Part shown: piece after piece, positions 25,798 to 34,803 of the stretch | Position numbering within the stretch: position 1 is the stretch's first letter | How the letters are laid out: every line of letters begins with the position of its first letter | Assembly (NCBI RefSeq): GCF_000482845.1 | Contig: NZ_AXWV01000006.1 | Coordinates: 47,824-111,823, forward strand | Source: Anaerobiospirillum succiniciproducens DSM 6400 | GTDB taxonomy: Bacteria; Pseudomonadota; Gammaproteobacteria; Enterobacterales; Succinivibrionaceae | DNA: 64,000 nucleotides | Direction of reading: 5' to 3' | Program-made: the position numbers and the translations under genes | The notes under the pieces: generated by a model | Seen by the model: only the letters and a program-made list of their open reading frames with translations | Database searches by the model: none | Told to the model about the DNA's origin: nothing

Positions 25798-28700
25798 TTA
25801 GATCTCAAGATCACTAAAGCTCAGTCCAGTGATGGCGATATCTGAGGCGCTCTCATTACCGCTTACATAGACTAAGATAGCGTAAATAAAATCAGGGAGG
25901 TCACGATAAATACCCTTATTTGGTACCTCCACATTAATGAAGGTTCTTACATTCAGTTTTTGCTCGACGACAGCGCCCGCAATTGTTTCTACGGCATTGT
26001 AGAGTCTTTGCATGAGCGGAGAGTTAAGCGATAGCTGTCGTTTAATGGAGTCGTTATTCAGCTCTCTTAAGCGTAATACTGCCAAAATATATTCAAGGCT
26101 GGTTGTGACCGTATATTTGAGATTGCTGTCTTTAGCAAACGACTTACTATGGCAAACCTCTTCAATGTGCTTAACTGCCTTTTCAAACGCGGATAATAAA
26201 AGTTCACTATCAGTATTGAAGACAAAGTTTGGATGGCTCCAGACGGCATTTGATAACAGGCGTATCAACAGCTTTGGTTTGCGCTCACCGCATCTTTTGG
26301 CAATCATCTTGAGCAACTTGATTGCATTAGGATTGGTGCCGTCACCTAAACCATAGCCAATACAATCAGGGAATTGACTACGCTCTGCACCGAAAAATTC
26401 TTGCATAGCCTTGTTGGCGATCTCATAGTATTGATCACCCATGGATGTACCGCATAAACACAGCAAGTTAAGTAATTTATAGCGTGCTTGTTTATCAGTA
26501 CAATTCTCATAATGCCAGATAAGCTTAGAGCAGCCGCTGCTAAAGGCATCCTGTAGGTTTTGAGGGAATTTACCGCTATAAATAGAGTTGCCTGAGTCAA
26601 AAACCTTATGGAAGATAAAGCTGGCAAACCCTCTCAAAACTTGTGAACTAGAAGTTTTGCCAGCTCTGATATTCTTGGCAATATAGGCAATATAGATTGT
26701 AGGAGCAGTGTATGGATCACAGTCTTCATTGCGGATCTTCTCAGCAAAGTAAGTGCCGTGAGTAAAGCTTGATTTGTTTTCCTGCCGCTCATGGTTAATG
26801 GTAAAAGAAACGTTGGTTATGCCTTCATGGAAACTGTCCTCGTCTTCAAAGTATCTTTGTAAAAATTTAACCGTAACTTGTTCGCCATTTTTGCCACATG
26901 GCAATTCTCTGGTACATACATATGCACCTTGTTTGGTTTTACCCCAGATACGGCCATAGCGATCTGACCTGAGTACAGCCTTGAATCGCTTTTCATTAGC
27001 TACTTCAAATGAAATAGTCTTAAGATTATTAAAGTCAGCTAAAGGCTTTTTAAAGTCAGCTTTAGGATTTTTACTGTTGTATCCGTCAATATTTTCCTCT
27101 CTAAACACAACATTAACTGGTGTATTACTGATATCTTCTATATCAATACTTAAATCAAAGACGCGCTTGTTATCTTTACCAAATAACTTGATTGTTTCAT
27201 TGGTTAAATCAACTGTGTAGTAAGTATCAAGTGTGTTGTTGAAGTACTCACACATCTTGCTGATGATATCGATAGTGCCGTTTCCATATTTGTCTGGATA
27301 GGCTACGAGTTCTTTAGCGCTCAGTGCTTTTGGCGCTTTAGGAGTAGGGAGATCTAGATAGTCATAACTATCAATTTTTTCCCATGATACCTTGGCCTCA
27401 GCAAAAGGCGCGTTGCTACTTATTGGGATGAATACCAGCTTAAATGGCTCTTCGGCACCATAACAATAGGAAAGATGCAAGCTACATGGTACGTCGGTGC
27501 TAAGAGGAAAAGCACTGTGACGTACAACTGCAGCATATTGTGTCTTCTGCGACAGATCGTTTCTAACGAGCATGAGGTGGTGCTCTTTTACGCCTTTAGC
27601 AAGCGTAAATTGCTGATCAATTGGGATGGACTCCTCAACGTTAAAACTTGGCTGTACTGTGCAGTTTTGGATTAAATTGAACTTGCCGTATAAGAGCTTG
27701 ATGGCAAGCTCAGGTAAGTGATCTTTCCAAAGGTTTTGCTCTGTTTGCTTTTGCAGTTGAGTAAAGAAGCAATAACCACTGAGCGCATCATCATAATTTA
27801 GGCTAGCCCATCTTTTAGCATATTTGTCGTTAGCCTTGAGCATATGACTAAGAGCTAATAGATGAATCTTGCCCTTACCGATGATACTGGCGTGCTCTTT
27901 AATGTACTTATCTACAATATTGCTAACATCAATGTACTTATTGGTATTTAACAGTTTTTGTCTGTTAAGCCTAAAGTGATGATTTCTATAACTAAAAGAC
28001 AGACGTTGTGCTTCACAGATTAGTCCTGGCAAGCCAAACAATTTATACAATTGCTTAAACTCATCATCATTAGCAGGTGCAGCGCAGCTAGCCAGCTTAT
28101 TAAGATTGTCAGTAATATCTTCTAATACACTAGGATGACGCTCCCACATGAGACCACCAAATTCAGGTAAATCTCTGGCGATCTTGGCATCATTTCCCGC
28201 CTGAACCAATGTCATAGATAGCTTGTCATCAACTACATCCATGACAAGTAAGGCATCACCAGGTTTAAAGCTATCTTTGAAGGTGCCTAATTGCATGGTC
28301 GCAAATGCTGCACCCATAGATCTTGGGAATGGCAGAACGTTACTAAAGGTTAAACGCAATGCCTTGTGCAGTTGACTAAGCTCAAAGGCATCGTATTGAT
28401 CTGGGAATAAGAAAGTTAGCTTATCTGTAGAAAGATGCTGGCCTAAAAGCGTAGATAAGGAAAGTAGGTTCTTACTATTACCATCAGCAAGCGACGAGAG
28501 CACACTAAAGGTATCAATCTCGTTATCAATACTTATGGCTTGTGATTGATGGCAAGGGATAGTAGCTACGTATGTGCTGTCTAAACTATCATCCTTAAGG
28601 TGATAGTTCTGCATTAATAATCTTGAAGATAACTCACTGACTGGCTCATCATTGGCAATAAAACGTGGTCTTACTAAAAAAGGATCAATGACGATCTTGC

Positions 28701-29871
28701 TTGCCAATTTGAGGTCAGAATCAGCACTTGAGGCATTGATTTCTTTTAGTCCTGCACAAAAGCTCTCAACGATCGCTTGAGCAATGCCTTTTAAGGAAGC
28801 ATATTTAAGCGCTATAACGCACTTATCGGAGTTTGTAGCGTCATTAACTACGCTGACGTGCTCAAGTTTATTAAGTGACTCTATTATGCTTTTACTTGCA
28901 GTTAGGCACATGGAGCATGAGTTAAAGCTTGCTTGAATACAAAGCTGAGCATATTCGATGGTCACTACGTTTTTATCAATTGTTAGGTTAACGTTGGTGC
29001 CATTGAGCCCCATGCCATAAATAAACTTAGCATTGAGATTAAACTTACGATTGCGATAGTCAAACACTACAGGTGCTTGTGCAATGGCAAAGTATTTTTG
29101 TACACAAGCAGCTGCAAGTAAAAAGAAGATATTAGCAAGCAGAGTCTCCACCGATAAAGCATCGTTTTTGACGATATCATCGATTTCTTTGAGTTCATTG
29201 AAGGCTCGCCAGATCTTCTTGTAGTTGCGATCGGAAAGGAGAGTGTTGTTTGGAGGCAGATTTTCCCAACGACGAATTTCACTTAGATCATCGTCGTGAG
29301 TTAGTTTAAAAGCCTGTGAGGCAAAAATGCTTTCGTCTGGGTCAATGTCATTGCTGCTTAAAACTCCGTGCTTTAAGTCAACTAGGTATGACATTTGTTT
29401 AAGAAACTCGATAAATAGACGGTTCTCACCCGTATCATAGCTATGACGATGGCGTACAGACATAATGGAATGATTGCTATTGGCAATCTTTTCTTTCACT
29501 GTTCTTCCAGGTCTTTTAGAAAGCCATTTGATACTATTACTATTGAGCTCACGAACCTTGTATACAGGCTGAATCACATCCTCGTGAATGATCTTAGTGC
29601 GCATGGTAGAGCTGATGTTTCGTACCGCACCATGAGTATCGTGGATGATCTTTGAGATGACATCTTTATGCGCTGATGTAGATGTATCATCAAGGGCTAT
29701 GCTTTTAAGCAACTGATCTAGATTGAAGTCCCAATTGCTATCTTGTGACCACTCATATGATGAGGTCATGTAGCTTTGCAAACAAAGGATCACATTAGCT
29801 AAAGTGTTCAGATCCGAAGACGGATCGCTCTCTAGTGCTTTACAGAGAGTCTCATAGCTGTCGATTTTCAT
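25798..29871 (-). CDS. very large DUF2357-like protein with possible Hsp70/actin-like segment
   Basis: 1357 residues. AAGGA eight bases before the ATG at 29871 is better than the TTG at 29889. Near residue 150, RHRHSYDTGENRLFIEFLKQM resembles the ENR-containing core of DUF2357, a family that accompanies McrB-type ATPases. Residues about 490-560 read LTFLFPDQYDAFELSQLHKALRLTF, PFPRSMGAAFA and GDALLVMDVVDDKLSMTLVQ. This order is like Hsp70/actin folds (a VPA..f....r.al-type helix, an AA-containing stretch, then a phosphate-2-like strand), but the glycines are lost. The C-terminus is helical repeat-like. No PD-(D/E)XK motif was found. It lies between the McrB-like gene and the effector modules. 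Domain assignments are tentative. Confidence 0.65.
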   Translation of the reverse strand: MKIDSYETLCKALESDPSSDLNTLANVILCLQSYMTSSYEWSQDSNWDFNLDQLLKSIALDDTSTSAHKDVISKIIHDTHGAVRNISSTMRTKIIHEDVIQPVYKVRELNSNSIKWLSKRPGRTVKEKIANSNHSIMSVRHRHSYDTGENRLFIEFLKQMSYLVDLKHGVLSSNDIDPDESIFASQAFKLTHDDDLSEIRRWENLPPNNTLLSDRNYKKIWRAFNELKEIDDIVKNDALSVETLLANIFFLLAAACVQKYFAIAQAPVVFDYRNRKFNLNAKFIYGMGLNGTNVNLTIDKNVVTIEYAQLCIQASFNSCSMCLTASKSIIESLNKLEHVSVVNDATNSDKCVIALKYASLKGIAQAIVESFCAGLKEINASSADSDLKLASKIVIDPFLVRPRFIANDEPVSELSSRLLMQNYHLKDDSLDSTYVATIPCHQSQAISIDNEIDTFSVLSSLADGNSKNLLSLSTLLGQHLSTDKLTFLFPDQYDAFELSQLHKALRLTFSNVLPFPRSMGAAFATMQLGTFKDSFKPGDALLVMDVVDDKLSMTLVQAGNDAKIARDLPEFGGLMWERHPSVLEDITDNLNKLASCAAPANDDEFKQLYKLFGLPGLICEAQRLSFSYRNHHFRLNRQKLLNTNKYIDVSNIVDKYIKEHASIIGKGKIHLLALSHMLKANDKYAKRWASLNYDDALSGYCFFTQLQKQTEQNLWKDHLPELAIKLLYGKFNLIQNCTVQPSFNVEESIPIDQQFTLAKGVKEHHLMLVRNDLSQKTQYAAVVRHSAFPLSTDVPCSLHLSYCYGAEEPFKLVFIPISSNAPFAEAKVSWEKIDSYDYLDLPTPKAPKALSAKELVAYPDKYGNGTIDIISKMCEYFNNTLDTYYTVDLTNETIKLFGKDNKRVFDLSIDIEDISNTPVNVVFREENIDGYNSKNPKADFKKPLADFNNLKTISFEVANEKRFKAVLRSDRYGRIWGKTKQGAYVCTRELPCGKNGEQVTVKFLQRYFEDEDSFHEGITNVSFTINHERQENKSSFTHGTYFAEKIRNEDCDPYTAPTIYIAYIAKNIRAGKTSSSQVLRGFASFIFHKVFDSGNSIYSGKFPQNLQDAFSSGCSKLIWHYENCTDKQARYKLLNLLCLCGTSMGDQYYEIANKAMQEFFGAERSQFPDCIGYGLGDGTNPNAIKLLKMIAKRCGERKPKLLIRLLSNAVWSHPNFVFNTDSELLLSAFEKAVKHIEEVCHSKSFAKDSNLKYTVTTSLEYILAVLRLRELNNDSIKRQLSLNSPLMQRLYNAVETIAGAVVEQKLNVRTFINVEVPNKGIYRDLPDFIYAILVYVSGNESASDIAITGLSFSDLEI

Positions 29872-30124
29872 GAAAATTTTCCTTGCCAATGATTGCTAAA
29901 GATTTAGCAACACTAAAGCCTGTATCCTTGGGCCGCTAGCAGAGCAGTTACCTGCCAAAAATTAAGCACAGTGCGTATATACAGCACTCTAAGGTCCATT
30001 AAGCCATGAGCATTATTTCTATCACGGTGCTAGCTATGACGCTCTGAGCTATAACACTCATGTAGCAACGAACTGCACTAGCAAGACCAATTGAGCTTAT
30101 CTTATTGCCCAATGTTAACAACTA

Positions 30125-30200
30125 CTGTCCTAGCACAACGCTAGGACAGAGATTAGCTCATCTTAGTGAAACTCTTAGCGCCTAGCGCTGATGAGCTAAT
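30125..30200. promoter_or_regulatory. two adjacent strong hairpins upstream of the 1357-residue gene
   Basis: CTGTCCTAGC/GCTAGGACAG (30125-30149, five-base loop) is followed by ATTAGCTCATC/GATGAGCTAAT (30152-30200). They fill much of the 346-base gap 29872-30217 and lie just after the McrB-like gene stop. Neither has a clear U run, so attenuation or RNA processing is as likely as termination. No gene in the gap. Confidence 0.5.
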
Positions 30201-30217
30201 TAACGAGTCACAATAGG

Positions 30218-32734
30218 CTATTTAGTATTGTCTTGCTCTGCTTTGGCAATGTATTTGGCACTTGCCCACATGAACTGGCCATAACCATGCTTGAGGGCAA
30301 AGTTAAAGTCTTCATTTAAGCTTGAGAGGCCATTTTGACTTAAGATTGCAGCAATCTTGTCGAGACTTTGCTTTGCTTGGCCTCGGGTTTCAACACCACG
30401 TAGTTTAGGCATGATCTTTTGCACGATTTGATCTTCAAATGCTATGTTCATGGCATCAAGCAGCTCGCTTGAGGTTTCGCCTTTGTTAAGTTTTGCGCGT
30501 GCTGCGATCACAGTTGGGTAGTTCATAATGTAGAACTCAATGGACTGCCATACACGATGACCAATAGCGCGACCAACATCTTCAAGATTGTTGTTGATGT
30601 TCTCAACAATGCTGCGGAACTCATCCATTTTCTTTTGTTGATCGCCCTCTAAGTCAATCTTGCGCTGTACCCATTCGTTCCATTTTTCCATCTTTAACAG
30701 CTTATAGTTTTTATAAGATGATGTGTTGATAACTGGAACGTTCTTGCGACCTTTTAAAGTGAGTGGGCGAGGGAAGTTGATGACGATACCACGGTCGAGC
30801 ACCTTATCTGATAGAGACTTAGTGGTTTCATCTTGATTCATGGTGCCGGTCCATAAGATATTACGTGACAGTTTTAACTGATAAGGCTTAACACCAGCAC
30901 CAAGTTTTACCTCGATGGTTGGGAGATTTACCCTTGCGCAGCTACGACGAATCTCAAGCTTACTTAAAAAGTCAGCAAAGTAATGCTCAACGTGTGCGAG
31001 GTTCATTTCATCTAAAAGCACTAAGCAAGGCTCTTGGTTAAAAGGATCTTTTTCGGTGCAATTAACCAAGAAGCGTAGCAGAGGTTCAGGCTCAAAGCGA
31101 TTGTCAATCGAGTTGAAATAGCCAAGCATTGATTCTTGACTATCCCAATTTGGCTGTACAGGGACGGAAATAAAGTTCATGCCACCAAAGAGAGCATAGA
31201 GCTTAGGCAGCTCTGATTTACCAGTACCAGAGACACCAGCTAAAACGGTGATGCATGACCAGTCTGAAATTTTAACTGCAGTATGAAATGCATAAAGAAT
31301 GCGCTTAGGGAATTGAAGTCCCATACTAATACACTTAGACTCGATGCCATGAAGCCACTCAATTTCAGACATGTCTGAAGGATAGTATTCTTCACGTCCT
31401 TGATGTAAATTTTGGTCAGAAACCTCACCACTGATCTCAGCAACACGCTCCTCGTAAGTGGAGCGATTGCCTTGTGTTGATAGCAGGCGGTTTAACTTCT
31501 CTAAAAGTTGAGAGTTTTCTTTTTCAAGGACTTGATTTAATGCAGCGAGGCTATTTTTTTCGCACTCTAAGGTACTAGCCTTTTTCTCACTTTCTGAAGC
31601 ATTGCAGGATTTCTCAAGTAACTCTTTTTGCTTGTTCTCAAGATCATGAATGTATTGAACTTTGCGCTGTAGTTCCACGCTCTTGAGATTAAGATCATTT
31701 TCAACAGTAGAATCGGGGCGTGTTTGCAGTTCGCTATAGAGCTTAGCATTACGTTCTTCTAGATCAGCGATTCTAGTGGTAATTTGCTCAGGAGTGCCAC
31801 CAAACTTAGTCTCAAAATCGATGAATCGTTCTAATTGATTTTGCAGCTCTTGACGCTTGTTTTCTTGACGCGTAATTTCACGAGATTGCTCATCAACACG
31901 TTCTTGCAGATCTTTAAGGGTGCTATTAAGCACGTTTTGCATGTTCTGCATCACGTCCATAGCTTGTTTATCGAGTTCTTCTGCACGCTTGTCAAGAAGT
32001 ACTTTATCGCGCTCAATTCTGCGTAACTCTTGAGAGTTCTTGGCCTCTTGTTCGTTGAGTGCTGCCTCACGCAAATCAAGTTCATTGCTGCGCTCTTGAG
32101 CCTTTCTAAGAGCGTTCATGCCATTTTCATTGGCACTTTCGTTGAACTTGGCTAAGTCATTTTCTAAGGTGGTACGTAACTTATTTGCTTTGTCATCACT
32201 TTGCTCAGTAAAGCGGCGTAAAGCATCTGCAGTGCTTTCACTTAAGCTCTTGTCAAATTCGGCTTTTTGGGAAGTAAGCTTGTTATTTACGTGCTCATCA
32301 AAGGCTGATTTTTGGGCATCACTTTTGACTGATAAATGCTCATCAAAAGCATCTTGCTTGGCCATGATCTTAGCGCTTAAGCTTTGATCGTTATCAATAA
32401 GGCTCTTGGCTAGGTCTTCAATTTTATCTAAAAGACCAATGCCTAGTTCATGTGCTTTGTCTTCTTTAGCCTGCACGAGTTGTTCGCGCTCGTTGAGTTT
32501 AGTCTCACGGTCAGTTACAGAGCTAGAAGCGCTTAGAGTGTTTTGTAAGTCAGAGGACTTGTCGTTTGTCATAATCGAATCCTTGTTGTTAGCAGCAACA
32601 GAGCCGGGAGTGAGAGCAGTAACGCTGTCAGAGGCAGTGACATCTGTAGTATTGACATCATCTTGAGTGCCATCATTATTGAGGTCAGTGCATGATGCAG
32701 GTTGATTGTTAGTAAAGTCTTTGTCGTCAGCCAT
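30218..32734 (-). CDS. coiled-coil/McrB-type AAA+ ATPase
   Basis: 838 residues. Residues 1-75 are Asn/Ser/Asp-rich and disordered. Residues about 75-430 are a long coiled coil (many Glu/Lys/Leu heptads, for example LQERVDEQSREITRQENKRQ). The C-terminal third is an McrB-family AAA+ domain with Walker A AGVSGTGKSE near residue 500, Walker B LVLLDEMNLAHVEHY near 570, and the diagnostic GTMNQDETTKSLSDKVLDRG near 632. McrB proteins are motors that usually work with an McrC nuclease; no McrC is present. The start lies two bases after the upstream stop, so the gene belongs to the same operon. Confidence 0.88.
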   Translation of the reverse strand: MADDKDFTNNQPASCTDLNNDGTQDDVNTTDVTASDSVTALTPGSVAANNKDSIMTNDKSSDLQNTLSASSSVTDRETKLNEREQLVQAKEDKAHELGIGLLDKIEDLAKSLIDNDQSLSAKIMAKQDAFDEHLSVKSDAQKSAFDEHVNNKLTSQKAEFDKSLSESTADALRRFTEQSDDKANKLRTTLENDLAKFNESANENGMNALRKAQERSNELDLREAALNEQEAKNSQELRRIERDKVLLDKRAEELDKQAMDVMQNMQNVLNSTLKDLQERVDEQSREITRQENKRQELQNQLERFIDFETKFGGTPEQITTRIADLEERNAKLYSELQTRPDSTVENDLNLKSVELQRKVQYIHDLENKQKELLEKSCNASESEKKASTLECEKNSLAALNQVLEKENSQLLEKLNRLLSTQGNRSTYEERVAEISGEVSDQNLHQGREEYYPSDMSEIEWLHGIESKCISMGLQFPKRILYAFHTAVKISDWSCITVLAGVSGTGKSELPKLYALFGGMNFISVPVQPNWDSQESMLGYFNSIDNRFEPEPLLRFLVNCTEKDPFNQEPCLVLLDEMNLAHVEHYFADFLSKLEIRRSCARVNLPTIEVKLGAGVKPYQLKLSRNILWTGTMNQDETTKSLSDKVLDRGIVINFPRPLTLKGRKNVPVINTSSYKNYKLLKMEKWNEWVQRKIDLEGDQQKKMDEFRSIVENINNNLEDVGRAIGHRVWQSIEFYIMNYPTVIAARAKLNKGETSSELLDAMNIAFEDQIVQKIMPKLRGVETRGQAKQSLDKIAAILSQNGLSSLNEDFNFALKHGYGQFMWASAKYIAKAEQDNTK

Positions 32735-32736
32735 GA

Positions 32737-34803
32737 TTACTTTCCAATTAACTTAATGATGTCAATGCACTGGTCGCGTAACTGCCCCATAGTTAGAGCA
32801 CTTTCAGTGAACTCAGCACTTTGGTTGCCGTGACCGCGTAAGACTAAGATCTTGTCAATAAGGGCAATAAAGTCCTTAGCAATCAGCTTTTTGACAAGCT
32901 CCTCATCTTGATTTGCGGCAAATACGAGAGTTTCTGCGCCTAAAGAAGATCTGCCATTGCGTAGGGCCTTGTTAAAGTATTCAATACTTACAGTTTTTAA
33001 TGAGTCAGGAAGCTCCTTGTCTGTTAAAGAGGCAAGATAATTGAGCGCATCAGAGCGATTGGTAACTTGCATATCTGATAGATGCTTGTTCTCTTGGCTA
33101 AGTACTGTCTGCATAATGCGATAGAGAATTTGAGCATACTCATTTAAGTTTGGTAGCTGACTGTCAGACTTATCTGGAGAGATACGAATGAAGTCATTTC
33201 TTAGGCCCTCAGATAGTTGGGTAAACAATGCACCACCAAAGGCCTTTGACAAGCTAAGGTTTGCCTGTAGGCGCTCGGAGGATAAATTTGTAGAAATACC
33301 TGGTGCTGCTGCACTGCAATTGAGATTGATATTCGGCAGCAACGTTGCAACAACGTTTTTAGTCTTGTTGAAGATTTGTTTTGCATCAACGTTATCTAAT
33401 GCTATTGCAGACTCTGAGTCGTGACGCACAGGCGCAGCAATTGTAGCTAGTCTTTGAATAAACTTGAGTATGTAAGGATCACTTGCGATGAGTGAGCGCA
33501 TCGGGCTGTTTTCAGACTGATTAGCTTGAGCAATAGCAAGCGGTAGACATAGCTGCATAGTGGCCATGCCATCCTCAAATAAAGAAGCGATCTTGTTACC
33601 ATTGAGGCGCTCGAGAAGATGAGTGCTTTTGTCGAGATCTTTAAGACCTAAGCTGTGAGCCATCTGAATAATTAGCGCACCATTATCTTTAGCGTTCTGA
33701 TTTGTAAGAGTATTTAATAACTCTTCAGATAAGTGCTGTTCTTTGAGCATGTGCAGCAAAGCTTTTTCAACGAGGCTATAACATATTTTTACAACATCAG
33801 CTTCGTGAGCCTTCATGAGCTTGCGCTCATCATTAGATGCATCTTCATAAGCTTTATTAGGAAGCTTGCTTTGTGCGTCATAAATAAGGCCATGAATGTC
33901 TGCATAAGCAATTTTCTTAGTAGGCTTAGTCTCGTGAGCGCTTTGCTCGTTAAAGCTTGCACTTAAAATGTTTTGACGAATGTGGTCTATAGCCCCATCA
34001 AATGTAGCTACATAATCAAAAACAAAATCAATATTCTCACGTAAGCCATCAGAAAACAGGAGTTGATCGGCATTACCATCCTGCACTAAGGCTTTGAAGT
34101 GAAAATAAACTGGCTCATTAACATGGCTAGTAATGCTTTTAGTAGCCGATACATTAAAAGGCTTTTTATTAAGCGACCTCAGCTTACGATTAAGCATGGT
34201 GATGGTAGCTCTGAGCTTGTGTTCAGGCAGGAGAGCCGGGGCTGGTGTTTTAATATTCTTGTGCGACAGTCTATAGCCAGTTACGTTTACGCTCTTGCCT
34301 GCGGTACCAAAGTTCATGGTGAGGCTCTTTTCACTAGTGTTGCTAATACGAGCAAAGTTAGGCTCACCAATTTGAATATATGGCAAGAGCTCACCCGTTG
34401 CTTTAATTAAGAAGGCGCGGGCGAGCTCGTATTTAGTGTCCTCTTCACCATCGTGAACTTGATGCTGCTCAATCTTACTTAAACCTTGAGCAGTGAGCTT
34501 CATATCCTTATCTAACAGGCCAAGGTGTAGGAGGCGCTGCATAATATTGACGATTAAATCCTCACCTAAACAGGTCAGATTATTGATCTTTGCCGAAGAT
34601 GAGCCGATACGATTAATGAGTCGTAAAATAGTTAACTCAAAAATATTAAGCTCGGTAATTATCTTAGAGCGCAGCGGGATATGGATATCATAGCTTTGGC
34701 ACTCAATGAAGACATCATAGGTCTTACCAAGGACTTTAAAATCAGGAAAAAGGCTCTCAAAACTGGTCTGCTCAAAAAGACTGATAACTTTAGGTATTGC
34801 CAT
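32737..34803 (-). CDS. unrecognised 688-residue protein with winged-helix-like N-terminus
   Basis: GGAGG precedes the ATG at 34803 by 11 bases, while the ATG at 34821 has no ribosome site; either start overlaps the helicase stop. Residues about 60-115 (FELTILRLINRIGSSSAKINNL through DKDMKLTAQGLSKIEQ) look like a winged helix-turn-helix. A middle domain (residues about 200-280, VYFHFKALVQDGNADQLLFSDGLREN) and a helical C-terminus follow, without catalytic motifs that I can see. It is sandwiched between the helicase and McrB-like genes with overlap or near-overlap on both sides, so it is probably a stoichiometric partner of one of them. Confidence 0.7.
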   Translation of the reverse strand: MAIPKVISLFEQTSFESLFPDFKVLGKTYDVFIECQSYDIHIPLRSKIITELNIFELTILRLINRIGSSSAKINNLTCLGEDLIVNIMQRLLHLGLLDKDMKLTAQGLSKIEQHQVHDGEEDTKYELARAFLIKATGELLPYIQIGEPNFARISNTSEKSLTMNFGTAGKSVNVTGYRLSHKNIKTPAPALLPEHKLRATITMLNRKLRSLNKKPFNVSATKSITSHVNEPVYFHFKALVQDGNADQLLFSDGLRENIDFVFDYVATFDGAIDHIRQNILSASFNEQSAHETKPTKKIAYADIHGLIYDAQSKLPNKAYEDASNDERKLMKAHEADVVKICYSLVEKALLHMLKEQHLSEELLNTLTNQNAKDNGALIIQMAHSLGLKDLDKSTHLLERLNGNKIASLFEDGMATMQLCLPLAIAQANQSENSPMRSLIASDPYILKFIQRLATIAAPVRHDSESAIALDNVDAKQIFNKTKNVVATLLPNINLNCSAAAPGISTNLSSERLQANLSLSKAFGGALFTQLSEGLRNDFIRISPDKSDSQLPNLNEYAQILYRIMQTVLSQENKHLSDMQVTNRSDALNYLASLTDKELPDSLKTVSIEYFNKALRNGRSSLGAETLVFAANQDEELVKKLIAKDFIALIDKILVLRGHGNQSAEFTESALTMGQLRDQCIDIIKLIGK

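Noticed and set aside
30218..34803. Complete McrBC restriction system
   Set aside because: Only the McrB-type motor is present; no McrC nuclease or McrB DNA-recognition domain could be recognised.
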